Position numbers and translations under genes: made by a program | Shown: positions 1 to 12,450 of the stretch, piece after piece | How positions within the stretch are numbered: the first letter of the stretch is position 1 | Layout: every line of letters begins with the position of its first letter | The notes under the pieces: model-generated | What the model was told of the DNA's origin: nothing | The model's database searches: none | The model's input: the letters and a program-made list of their open reading frames with translations, nothing else | Assembly: GCF_029227915.1 (NCBI RefSeq) | Contig: NC_079888.1 | Span: forward strand, 9,159,001 to 9,223,000 | Direction: 5' to 3' | DNA from: Hydractinia symbiolongicarpus | Lineage: Eukaryota > Cnidaria > Hydrozoa > Anthoathecata > Hydractiniidae | Length of the DNA: 64,000 nt

Positions 1-2160
1 GTAATATCGCATAATACTGCATAATACCTTCATAATTCAAAAAAAGTACTTAAATTTTCTGTCGATGGCCATAACAACGTAATATCGCATAATACTGCAT
101 AATACCTTCATAATTCATAAAAAACACATAAATTTTCTGTCGATGGCCATACCAACGTAATATCGCATAATACTGCATAATACTGCATAATACCTTCATA
201 ATTCAAAAAAAGTACATAAATTTTCTGTCGATGGCCATAACAACGTAATATCGCATAATACTGCATAATACCTTCATAATACTCTCTGTCGTTACATAAA
301 AAATACAAAAATTTTCTGTCGATGGCCATACCAACGTAATATCGCATAATACTGCATAATACTGCATAATACCTTCATAATTCATAAAAAACACATAAAT
401 TTTCTGTCGATGGCCATACCAACGTAATATCGCATAATACTGCATAATACTGCATAATACCTTCATAATTCAAAAAAAGTACATAAATTTTCTGTCGATG
501 GCTATACCAACGTAATATCGCATAATACTGCATAATACCTTCATAATTCAAAAAAAGTACTTAAATTTTCTGTCGATGGCCATAACAACGTAATATCGCA
601 TAATACTGCATAATACCTTCATAATTCAAAAAAAGTACTTAAATTTTCTGTCGATGGCCATAACAACGTAATATCGCATAATACTGCATAATACTGCATA
701 ATACCTTTATAATTCAAAAAAAGTACATAAATTTTCTGTCGATGGCCATAACAACGTAATATCGCATAATACTGCATAATACCTTCATAATTCAAAAAAA
801 GTACTTAAATTTTCTGTCGATGGCCATACCAACGTAATATCGCATAATACTGCATAATACTGCATAATACCTTCATAATTCATAAAAAACACATAAATTT
901 TCTGTCGATGGCCATACCAACGTAATATCGCATAATACTGCATAATACTGCATAATACTGCATAATACCTTTATAATTCAAAAAAAGTACTTAAATTTTC
1001 TGTCGATGGCCATAACAACGTAATATCGCATAATACTGCATAATACCTTCATAATTCATAAAAAACACATAAATTTTCTGTCGATGGCCATACCAACGTA
1101 ATATCGCATAATACTGCATAATACTGCATAATACCTTCATAATTCATAAAAAACACATAAATTTTCTGTCGATGGCCATACCAACGTAATATCGCATAAT
1201 ACTGCATAATACTGCATAATACCTTTATAATTCAAAAAAAGTACTTAAATTTTCTGTCGATGGCCATACCAACGTAATATCGCATAATACTGCATAATAC
1301 TGCATAATACCTTCATAATTCATAAAAAACACATAAATTTTCTGTCGATGGCCATACCAACGTAATATCGCATAATACTGCATAATACTGCATAATACTT
1401 TTATAATTCAAAAAAAGTACTTAAATTTTCTGTCGATGGCCATAACAACGTAATATCGCATAATACTGCATAATACCTTCATAATTCATAAAAAACACAT
1501 AAATTTTCTGTCGATGGCCATACCAACGTAATATCGCATAATACTGCATAATACCTTCATAATACTCTCTGTCGTTACATAAAAAATACAAAAATTTTCT
1601 GTCGATGGCCATACCAACGTAATATCACATAATACTGCATAATACTGCATAATACCTTTATAATTCATAAAAATTACATAAATTTTCTGTCGATGGCCAT
1701 ACCAACGTAATATCGCATAATACTGCATAATACCTTCATAATACTCTCTGTCGTTCCATAAAAAATACATATTTTTTCTGTCGATGGCCATACCAACGTA
1801 ATATCGCATAATACTGCATAATACCTTCATAATTCATAAAAAATACATAAATTTTCTGTCGATGGCCATACCAAAGTAATATCGCATAATACTGCATAAT
1901 ACCTTCATAATACTCTCTATCGTTCCATAAAAAATACAAATTTTTTTTGTCGATGGCCATAGCAACGTAATATCACAGAATACAGCATAATACCTTCATA
2001 ATACTCTCAATCGTTCCATAATAATATTATATTTTTCTGTCAATAATCCATAACCAACGTAATATCGCATAATATTGCATATTACCCTTATAATACTCTC
2101 TATCGCTACATAACAAATGCATTTTTTTGTAGATAGGCTATAACCAACGTAATATGCCAC
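1..2160. repeat. homogeneous satellite array, 78-bp unit, copy A
   Basis: This is a head-to-tail array whose basic unit is 78 bases. Each unit begins GTAATATCGCATAATACTGC, passes through a TTCATAATTC or TTCATAATACTCTCTGTCG variant, and ends TCTGTCGATGGCCATAACAAC. The 10-base subrepeat ATAATACTGC occurs one to three times per unit, giving 78-, 88- and 98-base forms. From about 1560 the units take on the ACTCTCTGTCGTT variant, and from about 1900 to 2160 they decay, as expected at an array edge. Open frames on the minus strand (peptides with YYAILRWYGHRQK) are by-products of the repeat period and are not called as genes. Confidence 0.97.
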
Positions 2161-4560
2161 ATTATTCCGCAGTAGAAACAAGTGTTCTCCCTGGAAATGA
2201 CGTATCAAAATTTCTAAAGTAGACCAATTAATGCAAAGTGATCACATATTGAAAAAAACAACAATTGAGGTTGAGTATACATCCATTTACCAATAGAAAT
2301 GATATTATGGCAAAATACTCTTCTGCGAAATGATACATCAAAAGTCCTACATTAAAAGTCCTCAAGCACGCCAATCAAGAGAAGACTTTATACTTTAAAC
2401 TAAACAAACACTGATGTTGAATACACGTCAATACACAAAGAGACACTATATTTTGGACAAGTACTTTGCCGCGATATAAAAAAATGAAAGTTCTAAAGCA
2501 GACTAATCAATGTGTAGACTTTACACTGTAATTGAACAAATATTGAGGTTGGATACACATCCATCCACCAATAGAAGTCATATTTGACTAAATACCCTCC
2601 AAGAAAATGACACATCAAAAGTCCCAAAGCAGACCAATCGAAGGAAAAACTATTCACTATAAACCAAACCAACACTGATGTTGGATAACAATCCATTCAC
2701 AAATAGACACTATACTTTGGACGAATACGCTTTCGCGAAAAGATGAAGCACGCCAATCAAGAGAAGACTTTACGCCTTAAATTAAACATTCAGTGAGGTT
2801 GGGTGCACATCTATGCACCAATAGAAACAATATTCTGGACAAATACCCCTCGCAAATGACACAGTAAAAGTCTTAAGCCGTTAGATTTGAGGAAAGATGT
2901 ATAGTATGCACTAAAAAGGCGGTTTTGTTCTATATACACATGCAATAGAGACGACAGTGACAGCTTGGATAAGACTATTTAAAAAATGACCTAATAGATC
3001 TATTCAAATAAAGCCTCCCTAAACCAGTAAGTAAATGGGATATTCCACAATACATGGCTAAAAAACAACCTGGATGAAAGTAAAGGTCGAAATCCTAGCA
3101 GAAAAATTAAAAGAAGTCTGTAAATGTGAGACACATCCATACGTCATTTAAGGTAACACTTTTAGAAGTTGAGGTATGTGCAAAATAAGATCTGAGATAT
3201 TTTAAAAGACCAATCAAAGAGAAAATTTTATACTTTACCCTGCACAAACACTTATGCTGGAAATACATCCATACACAAATAGAAACAATTTTATGGAGAA
3301 ATACCCTCCCTGGAAATGACGCATCAACAGTCCTAAAGCAGACCAATCAATGCGAAAGCTTTACAATATAAACCAATCTGAGGGAACACGTTGCACTATA
3401 GAGGTATTGAGGTAGGATACAAATACATCCACTAATAGAACAGATATTTTGACAAAATACCAAAACTGCATTCTGGACAAATATTCTGTAGCGAAAAAAC
3501 ATATTAAAAGTCTTAAGGCAGACCAATCTGACGACAGACGTTATAGTATACACTGAACAAGCAGTAGTGCTTTATACCCATTGATTCATCTATAGAAACA
3601 ATCTCTTGGACAATTACTCTTCTCTGAATAGCATGTTAGATGTCCTAAAGCAGACCAATCAAAGAAAGTGGTTGCAACCTTAACGGTTATTTTTATAGTA
3701 TAAGACCACTGAGGTTGAATACATATCTATACACCAATAGAAAGATATGTTCCAATAATAGATGCTAAACAGCAGTTAGTATTCTGTACCCATCGATACA
3801 ACACCAAAAACAATATTATAGACAAATGCCATCTCGTGAAATGACATATTAAAAGTCTCAAAGCATGTCGATCTTAGGGAAGTCGTCAAACAATACATTG
3901 AACAGACAGCAGTGTGCTATACCCACTCATACTTCATTAGAAGCGATTCTATGTTCATTCGAACTGACATTATTAGATGTCCTAAAACATGACAATCCGA
4001 GGGAAGACGATATACTATACATTAAACAAGTGGTATTATTCTATACTTATCCATACACCAAGAGATACGATGTTCTGGACAAATACCTTCCTGCGTAATG
4101 ACACATCAAAGGTCCGAAACCAGACCAATACACTACACAATATAGAATCTTAGATCCTTTAAAAGGGCAAATAAATTCAAAGGAAAACCATCTTCTGGTC
4201 AGTAATAAAGCAGAAATGCTGGACCCATTCATAAGTCAATGAAAAGGAAATTTTGCGAGAATTTTTAGCTCCATTGAAATATTAGATGCCCTAGCAGAAC
4301 AAGACAAATAAAATATATGTACGATACAGTAGACAAGCAGAGGTGGAATATACCCTTGCATACATCACTAGAAAGATACTTTTAAGAAATATCGCGTGCG
4401 AAGAAGATAACGTTCTAGCAGACCATTTGAAGTAAATCTTTACTTTTGCAAAAAGGCAAATCGGATACCCATTCATAGCTACATCACTAAAGAGATATTC
4501 TGCGAAAGTAACCAAACGCGGAAAAAAGTATTAAATGCTCAAGCACAATAATTTAGTGCC
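2161..4560. repeat. degenerate ~150-bp tandem array, copy A
   Basis: The same ordered set of phrases recurs roughly every 150 bases: CACCAATAGAAA, then TTTTGGACAAATAC, a CGNGAAATGA-like word, CATCAAAAGTC, CTAAAGCAGACCAATC, a purine stretch with GAAGACTTTA, then AACACTGATGTTGGATACA. About 15 units are visible, each strongly diverged, some truncated. This older-looking array directly continues the sharp satellite array. The short open frames here, on both strands, have no recognisable product. Confidence 0.85.
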
Positions 4561-5028
4561 CTAACATCATAACTTCCCTTGTGTTAGGTTATAAATTATA
4601 AAACTTGGTATGGATGATATCTGTCACATGACAATTAAAAATCATGATTCAAATGCTGACTTTGTCAGAATTTCTTTGCGGACGTCAGCATTATTTCTCT
4701 TGCATTTGTGTAGCTTATGATAGATTTTTATTATTTTTTTTGTAAATATTGACAAAAATAATGTTAATTTTAATAATTATATAAACATTTTAGCTATATA
4801 TGCACACCACCTGGCGAAATTGTCAAAAAGAGAATAAGAGCCCTGGGGGGTTGGATATCATATCTGAGAGCGCTAGGCCAACCAGAATGCCTAAAATCCC
4901 GTATTTCCCGCTTTGCAAAATCTAGACGATTAAAATAGAAGCGTCCGGTCACGTGGTCGATATAAGCCAATAAAAACGTCAGTCAAAGATTTTCACGATC
5001 CCGAACCTGCCCGAAATGCACTTTGCTG
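4561..5028. other. non-coding spacer, end of the duplicated block
   Basis: No gene is seen. The duplicated part ends at about 4926. Near 4842 it carries GCCCTGGGGGGTTGG, a variant of the GCCCTGGGGACGAGGTTGG motif found many times in this window. From 4927 to 5028 the sequence is unique and leads into the TIR element. Confidence 0.6.
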
Positions 5029-5085
5029 TATTATGCGGAAGATGCTTTATCCAAAATGCCATTCCGTGGTTTAAAATTAACTCTT
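5029..5085. repeat. left terminal inverted repeat of the Ulp1 element
   Basis: This pairs with 6710-6765 as reverse complement. Shared words are GGAAGATGCTTTATCC and AAAATGCCATTCCGTGG. Confidence 0.75.
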
Positions 5086-5381
5086 ATTCAAAATACTTCG
5101 GCATTAAATATGGCTTCCTTTAACCGCACTTATTACCCAGATCCCCGATTTACCCAGATTTTATTGTGGAAGTAGAATTTTAGGTAAAACAGGAAATGTT
5201 GAATGATGATGTGTTTTTTTGGAAGAAATTTATTTACATTTTTTACAAAACCATTTCCTTCGTGACAAAGCTTGGACATTTGCAATGTTTGCACATTTAT
5301 CGTGAAACCACTCCATGCACTTTGAACATTCCACCATTTCATCGTCCGTATTGTATGGCATACGGCAATCGCAATATATTT

Positions 5382-6400
5382 CTACCAAATTTGTTTTTTC
5401 GGCCTTAAAGTTCTCTTTCTTGCACGTAGCTTACTTGGAAAGGGAGTCATTTGACCAGCATCTAGACATGACAGAAGGTGTGGACGAAGAGAATCATTGC
5501 CATATATCTTATCGCATGCGTGTTCACCGAATGCTAATGATGTAGCAAAAGCAATCGAAAACAGGCCGCAGTCAACTCCATTTTTCTGTTGCTGAACAGG
5601 CATAACATCGATAACAAGTTCTTCTGATTGGCAGTAAGAAAAGGCGGCGATTTGATTTGCAACATCTACGGAAACGTTTCCACTTGTCAAGCTATCAAAA
5701 ATTTGGCAATACCTGTTGTTGACATTTGCCACGCATATCCAGTGCAAAGAACCAGCATGAAGCAACTGGATGTAATTTTCTTCGTATTTCACGATGTCAA
5801 AACTTTGCGTCTTCCCAACAACCGTGTCTTGAAATCCTCCTATGGTTGGGAATTGTGACACCAAAAGACTCTGTGCGATGTTTATTGACTCGTCAGTTAA
5901 CATTTGTTTGTTAACAATGGCGCTTCTTTCTTCTTTAGAGAAAAGTAACTTCCTTCTTTTCGGCAAAGGAGTGTCACACTCAGACACATGTGTTATCATA
6001 ACTTCGTCATCTTCAGGAGTGTTTTCATCCTGTGGTAGTTAGATAGATGAGCAGAAAATGGTCAGACTAAAACGGCAAAACGAGTAATGGAAAAATAAAT
6101 TCGCTTACTTTGAAATCTGGGAAAAAGGCGATGTCACGAATTATGATTTTTGCTGGACAACCAAGTTTTTTCGAATTTTGAACCATAAACCGAGCCTTAC
6201 ACTGTATACCTTGCGATGTGTTTATTATAACTTAAAATTCACCAGCAACTCCGAATGATTTATCTTTTTGATAAACAGAGAAATGGGATAATGATTTTAT
6301 CTCGAGATTTCTAACTGCTGCATCGACATTTTCCATGGATTCGAATATATATTTCTGTTTTTCTTTACAATCTACAAAGTATCCGGTGGAAAAAAATTTT
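5382..6400 (-). pseudogene. Ulp1/C48-family cysteine protease gene remnant with N-terminal GCPAK-type segment
   Basis: Two exons are visible on the minus strand. The downstream exon (6029 to 5382) codes for a protease domain of the Ulp1/SENP (C48) fold. Counted from the Met at 5999 (205 residues), the catalytic set is His86 (in HWICVAN), Asp102 (IFDS), Gln138 and Cys144 (QQQKNGVDCG). A basic PKRRK lies at 13-17. The upstream exon (about 6400 to 6109, donor GTAAGC, 79-base intron, phase 0) codes for KARFMVQNSKKLGCPAKI followed by RDIAFFPDF. This resembles the CPAK-containing N-terminal region common in transposon-related and CARF-like proteins. An in-frame TAA at 6232-6234 interrupts this exon, so the full product is probably not made; a start at the Met of 5999 would still give the protease domain. 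The family is often transposon-associated; here the remnant lies inside a TIR pair. Function in the host is unknown. Confidence 0.75.
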
Positions 6401-6709
6401 CGATTTTGATTTATTTCTAGCTTTTATTTTTTCTTTATAATATCCAAGAATAATAAAAAAAAATTTGACAACTTATCATCTAGATTTTCATTATTCGTTT
6501 TATTTATTTCCATTATTGAACGATGATTACAGTTCGAAAGGTTTTATTTTAGTTGAAAACTTCAACGGTATACAAAATCTCAAAAACACGTGCGTGTGCC
6601 TCCAGCAGGCTTTTTCCGCGAACTCCTGCTAAATGCGCACCCAATGCATTTCGGTGTATTACGCAACAAAACGTCATATTTGAATGACGTAATTCTAATA
6701 ATAATTTAA

Positions 6710-6765
6710 GTTTAAAACCACGGAATGGCATTTTGGATAAAGCATCTTCCGTATTATGCGGGGAA
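6710..6765. repeat. right terminal inverted repeat of the Ulp1 element
   Basis: This is the reverse-complement partner of 5029-5085. Read on the plus strand it contains CCACGGAATGGCATTTTGG followed by ATAAAGCATCTTCC. The satellite array of copy B begins about 150 bases further on. Confidence 0.75.
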
Positions 6766-6914
6766 CGACTTCATTTAGCACCGGGCTAAGTGGTCCCGAC
6801 ACACGACGTACAACATAACTAGTACCCTTCATACTTTATCGATATTAAAAGTCCGACAGACGTTCAGTCATACTTCTCCAACCAAATGGACCCGACAAAT
6901 GAAACCGCATTATC

Positions 6915-9385
6915 CGACATCCTCTCTATATAACAAATACATATTTTTTCTGTCAATAATCCATAACCAACGTAATATCGCATAATACTGCATAATACTG
7001 CATAATACCTTCATAATTCAAAAAAAGTACATAAATTTTCTGTCGATGGCCATAACAACGTAATATCGCATAATACTGCATAATACCTTCATAATTCATA
7101 AAAAACACATAAATTTTCTGTCGATGGCCATACCAACGTAATATCGCATAATACTGCATAATACTGCATAATACCTTCATAATTCAAAAAAAGTACATAA
7201 ATTTTCTGTCGATGGCTATACCAACGTAATATCGCATAATACTGCATAATACCTTCATAATTCAAAAAAAGTACTTAAATTTTCTGTCGATGGCCATAAC
7301 AACGTAATATCGCATAATACTGCATAATACCTTCATAATTCATAAAAAACACATAAATTTTCTGTCGATGGCCATACCAACGTAATATCGCATAATACTG
7401 CATAATACTGCATAATACCTTCATAATTCAAAAAAAGTACATAAATTTTCTGTCGATGGCCATAACAACGTAATATCGCATAATACTGCATAATACCTTC
7501 ATAATACTCTCTGTCGTTACATAAAAAATACAAAAATTTTCTGTCGATGGCCATACCAACGTAATATCGCATAATACTGCATAATACTGCATAATACCTT
7601 CATAATTCATAAAAAACACATAAATTTTCTGTCGATGGCCATACCAACGTAATATCGCATAATACTGCATAATACTGCATAATACCTTCATAATTCAAAA
7701 AAAGTACATAAATTTTCTGTCGATGGCTATACCAACGTAATATCGCATAATACTGCATAATACCTTCATAATTCAAAAAAAGTACTTAAATTTTCTGTCG
7801 ATGGCCATAACAACGTAATATCGCATAATACTGCATAATACCTTCATAATTCAAAAAAAGTACTTAAATTTTCTGTCGATGGCCATAACAACGTAATATC
7901 GCATAATACTGCATAATACTGCATAATACCTTTATAATTCAAAAAAAGTACATAAATTTTCTGTCGATGGCCATAACAACGTAATATCGCATAATACTGC
8001 ATAATACCTTCATAATTCAAAAAAAGTACTTAAATTTTCTGTCGATGGCCATACCAACGTAATATCGCATAATACTGCATAATACTGCATAATACCTTCA
8101 TAATTCATAAAAAACACATAAATTTTCTGTCGATGGCCATACCAACGTAATATCGCATAATACTGCATAATACTGCATAATACTGCATAATACCTTTATA
8201 ATTCAAAAAAAGTACTTAAATTTTCTGTCGATGGCCATAACAACGTAATATCGCATAATACTGCATAATACCTTCATAATTCATAAAAAACACATAAATT
8301 TTCTGTCGATGGCCATACCAACGTAATATCGCATAATACTGCATAATACTGCATAATACCTTCATAATTCATAAAAAACACATAAATTTTCTGTCGATGG
8401 CCATACCAACGTAATATCGCATAATACTGCATAATACTGCATAATACCTTTATAATTCAAAAAAAGTACTTAAATTTTCTGTCGATGGCCATACCAACGT
8501 AATATCGCATAATACTGCATAATACTGCATAATACCTTCATAATTCATAAAAAACACATAAATTTTCTGTCGATGGCCATACCAACGTAATATCGCATAA
8601 TACTGCATAATACTGCATAATACTTTTATAATTCAAAAAAAGTACTTAAATTTTCTGTCGATGGCCATAACAACGTAATATCGCATAATACTGCATAATA
8701 CCTTCATAATTCATAAAAAACACATAAATTTTCTGTCGATGGCCATACCAACGTAATATCGCATAATACTGCATAATACCTTCATAATACTCTCTGTCGT
8801 TACATAAAAAATACAAAAATTTTCTGTCGATGGCCATACCAACGTAATATCACATAATACTGCATAATACTGCATAATACCTTTATAATTCATAAAAATT
8901 ACATAAATTTTCTGTCGATGGCCATACCAACGTAATATCGCATAATACTGCATAATACCTTCATAATACTCTCTGTCGTTCCATAAAAAATACATATTTT
9001 TTCTGTCGATGGCCATACCAACGTAATATCGCATAATACTGCATAATACCTTCATAATTCATAAAAAATACATAAATTTTCTGTCGATGGCCATACCAAA
9101 GTAATATCGCATAATACTGCATAATACCTTCATAATACTCTCTATCGTTCCATAAAAAATACAAATTTTTTTTGTCGATGGCCATACCAACGTAATATCA
9201 CAGAATACAGCATAATACCTTCATAATACTCTCAATCGTTCCATAATAATATTATATTTTTCTGTCAATAATCCATAACCAACGTAATATCGCATAATAT
9301 TGCATATTACCCTTATAATACTCTCTATCGCTACATAACAAATGCATTTTTTTGTAGATAGGCTATAACCAACGTAATATGCCAC
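6915..9385. repeat. homogeneous satellite array, copy B
   Basis: Same 78/88/98-base unit as the array at 1-2160. The left edge is visible here: a partial, diverged unit (CTCTCTATATAACAAATACA, then TTTTTTCTGTCAATAATCC) begins at about 6915, and the sharp units start at about 6965. The right edge decays between 9140 and 9385, as in copy A. Both edges therefore carry the diverged CTCTCTAT...TCTGTCAATAATCC form, the usual pattern when the centre of an array is homogenised and the borders are not. Confidence 0.96.
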
Positions 9386-12152
9386 ATTATTCCGCAGTAG
9401 AAACAAGTGTTCTCCCTGGAAATGACGTATCAAAATTTCTAAAGTAGACCAATTAATGCAAAGTGATCACATATTGAAAAAAACAACAATTGAGGTTGAG
9501 TATACATCCATTTACCAATAGAAATGATATTATGGCAAAATACTCTTCTGCGAAATGATACATCAAAAGTCCTACATTAAAAGTCCTCAAGCACGCCAAT
9601 CAAGAGAAGACTTTATACTTTAAACTAAACAAACACTGATGTTGAATACACGTCAATACACAAAGAGACACTATATTTTGGACAAGTACTTTGCCGCGAT
9701 ATAAAAAAATGAAAGTTCTAAAGCAGACTAATCAATGTGTAGACTTTACACTGTAATTGAACAAATATTGAGGTTGGATACACATCCATCCACCAATAGA
9801 AGTCATATTTGACTAAATACCCTCCAAGAAAATGACACATCAAAAGTCCCAAAGCAGACCAATCGAAGGAAAAACTATTCACTATAAACCAAACCAACAC
9901 TGATGTTGGATAACAATCCATTCACAAATAGACACTATACTTTGGACGAATACGCTTTCGCGAAAAGATGAAGCACGCCAATCAAGAGAAGACTTTACGC
10001 CTTAAATTAAACATTCAGTGAGGTTGGGTGCACATCTATGCACCAATAGAAACAATATTCTGGACAAATACCCCCTCGCAAATGACACAGTAAAAGTCTT
10101 AAGCCGTTAGATTTGAGGAAAGATGTATAGTATGCACTAAAAAGGCGGTTTTGTTCTATATACACATGCAATAGAGACGACAGTGACAGCTTGGATAAGA
10201 CTATTTAAAAAATGACCTAATAGATCTATTCAAATAAAGCCTCCCTAAACCAGTAAGTAAATGGGATATTCCACAATACATGGCTAAAAAACAACCTGGA
10301 TGAAAGTAAAGGTCGAAATCCTAGCAGAAAAATTAAAAGAAGTCTGTAAATGTGAGACACATCCATACGTCATTTAAGGTAACACTTTTAGAAGTTGAGG
10401 TATGTGCAAAATAAGATCTGAGATATTTTAAAAGACCAATCAAAGAGAAAATTTTATACTTTACCCTGCACAAACACTTATGCTGGAAATACATCCATAC
10501 ACAAATAGAAACAATTTTATGGAGAAATACCCTCCCTGGAAATGACGCATCAACAGTCCTAAAGCAGACCAATCAATGCGAAAGCTTTACAATATAAACC
10601 AATCTGAGGGAACACGTTGCACTATAGAGGTATTGAGGTAGGATACAAATACATCCACTAATAGAACAGATATTTTGACAAAATACCAAAACTGCATTCT
10701 GGACAAATATTCTGTAGCGAAAAAACATATTAAAAGTCTTAAGGCAGACCAATCTGACGACAGACGTTATAGTATACACTGAACAAGCAGTAGTGCTTTA
10801 TACCCATTGATTCATCTATAGAAACAATCTCTTGGACAATTACTCTTCTCTGAATAGCATGTTAGATGTCCTAAAGCAGACCAATCAAAGAAAGTGGTTG
10901 CAACCTTAACGGTTATTTTTATAGTATAAGACCACTGAGGTTGAATACATATCTATACACCAATAGAAAGATATGTTCCAATAATAGATGCTAAACAGCA
11001 GTTAGTATTCTGTACCCATCGATACAACACCAAAAACAATATTATAGACAAATGCCATCTCGTGAAATGACATATTAAAAGTCTCAAAGCATGTCGATCT
11101 TAGGGAAGTCGTCAAACAATACATTGAACAGACAGCAGTGTGCTATACCCACTCATACTTCATTAGAAGCGATTCTATGTTCATTCGAACTGACATTATT
11201 AGATGTCCTAAAACATGACAATCCGAGGGAAGACGATATACTATACATTAAACAAGTGGTATTATTCTATACTTATCCATACACCAAGAGATACGATGTT
11301 CTGGACAAATACCTTCCTGCGTAATGACACATCAAAGGTCCGAAACCAGACCAATACACTACACAATATAGAATCTTAGATCCTTTAAAAGGGCAAATAA
11401 ATTCAAAGGAAAACCATCTTCTGGTCAGTAATAAAGCAGAAATGCTGGACCCATTCATAAGTCAATGAAAAGGAAATTTTGCGAGAATTTTTAGCTCCAT
11501 TGAAATATTAGATGCCCTAGCAGAACAAGACAAATAAAATATATGTACGATACAGTAGACAAGCAGAGGTGGAATATACCCTTGCATACATCACTAGAAA
11601 GATACTTTTAAGAAATATCGCGCGCGAAGAAGATAACGTTCTAGCAGACCATTTGAAGTAAATCTTTACTTTTGCAAAAAGGCAAATCGGATACCCATTC
11701 ATAGCTACATCACTAAAGAGATATTCTGCGAAAGTAACCAAACGCGGAAAAAAGTATTAAATGCTCAAGCACAATAATTTAGTGCCCTAACATCATAACT
11801 TCCCTTGTGTTAGGTTATAAATTATAAAACTTGGTATGGATGATATCTGTCACATGACAATTAAAAATCATGATTCAAATGCTGACTTTGTCAGAATTTC
11901 TTTGCGGACGTCAGCATTATTTCTCTTGCATTTGTGTAGCTTATGATAGATTTTTATTATTTTTTTTGTAAATATTGACAAAAATAATGTTAATTTTAAT
12001 AATTATATAAACATTTTAGCTATATATGCACACCACCTGGCGAAATTGTCAAAAAGAGAATAAGAGCCCTGGGGGGTTGGATATCATATCTGAGAGCGCT
12101 AGGCCAACCAGAATGCCTAAAATCCCGTATTTCCCGCTTTGCAAAATCTAGA
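7226..12152. repeat. large direct repeat, copy B
   Basis: Near-identical to 1-4926 (see that entry). Copy B ends where the CTACTACA array begins. The satellite portion extends further left here, to about 6915, because copy A is cut by the window start. Confidence 0.95.
9386..11786. repeat. degenerate ~150-bp tandem array, copy B
   Basis: Counterpart of 2161-4560, differing by the C-run indel near 10072 and one substitution near 11625. Spacing and phrase order are the same. No gene is supported. Confidence 0.85.
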
Positions 12153-12450
12153 CTCTACTACAAGCTACTACAGGCTACTACAGATGCTACTACAGGCTAC
12201 TACGCTCTACTACACGCTACTACACTCTACTACAGAGAAATACGCTTTACTACAGAGAAATACATTCTACTACGCTCTACTACACGCTACTACACTCTAC
12301 TACAAGCTTCTACAGGCTACTACAGATGCTACTACAGGCTACTACACGCTCTACTACAAAGAAATACGTTCTACTACGGCCTGCTACAGAAAATAACGTA
12401 CTGCTACACATCGCTACGAAAAATTACGCTTTGCTACATTGTATTACAAG
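12153..12450. repeat. CTACTACA-type simple tandem array
   Basis: Short units built on CTACTACA, with linkers GGCTACTACAG, ATGCTACTACAGG, CGCTCTACTACA and GAGAAATACGTTCTACTACG, repeat until about 12450 and then decay. It starts exactly where copy B of the large duplication ends. Open frames through it are repeat artefacts rich in Tyr, Thr and Leu. Confidence 0.9.

Larger units (their letters stand above)
1..4926. repeat. large direct repeat, copy A (left end cut by the window)
   Basis: This stretch matches 7226-12152 almost base for base, with an offset of 7225 that becomes 7226 after a one-base indel in a C run near 2847. By eye I found only three differences: G versus C near 1951/9176, the C-run indel, and T versus C near 4399/11625. 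The match stops abruptly after TTTGCAAAATCTAGAC, where copy A continues GATTAAAA and copy B continues TCTACTACA. It contains the homogeneous satellite and the degenerate array listed separately. It could be a very recent segmental duplication or an uncollapsed assembly duplication; the sequence alone does not decide. Confidence 0.95.
5029..6765. mobile_element. ~1.7-kb TIR element carrying a broken Ulp1-protease gene
   Basis: The two ends are inverted copies. GGAAGATGCTTTATCC, AAAATGCCATTCCGTGG and TTTAAA at 5038-5080 recur as the reverse complement at about 6712-6757, close to 45 bases with very few mismatches. Weaker similarity extends about 40 bases inward on each side. Just outside the matched core the left end reads GTATTATGC and the right end, read inward, GCATAATAC, which is the same word inverted. 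The interior holds one spliced minus-strand gene remnant and no recognisable transposase. The superfamily is not assigned. Target-site duplications were not identified with confidence. Confidence 0.7.

Noticed and set aside
1-2160. CRISPR-like array
   Set aside because: The units are contiguous and nearly identical with no unique spacers, and the DNA is eukaryotic.
108-2208. Overlapping minus-strand frames in the satellite (YYAILRWYGHRQK peptides)
   Set aside because: They follow the repeat period, recur identically in copy B, and exist in more than one frame. They reflect unit length, not selection for protein.
3865-4098. 77-codon plus-strand frame, repeated at 11091
   Set aside because: It lies inside the degenerate array and is conserved between copies only because the whole block is. 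No domain or codon signal.
5196-6042. Plus-strand frames opposite the protease gene
   Set aside because: They are antisense shadows of the minus-strand exons, which carry the recognisable catalytic residues.
5382-6400. Polinton/Maverick (adenovirus-like protease)
   Set aside because: The element is only 1.7 kb with short TIRs, and no polymerase, integrase or packaging ATPase is present. The protease resembles cellular Ulp1-type sequences.
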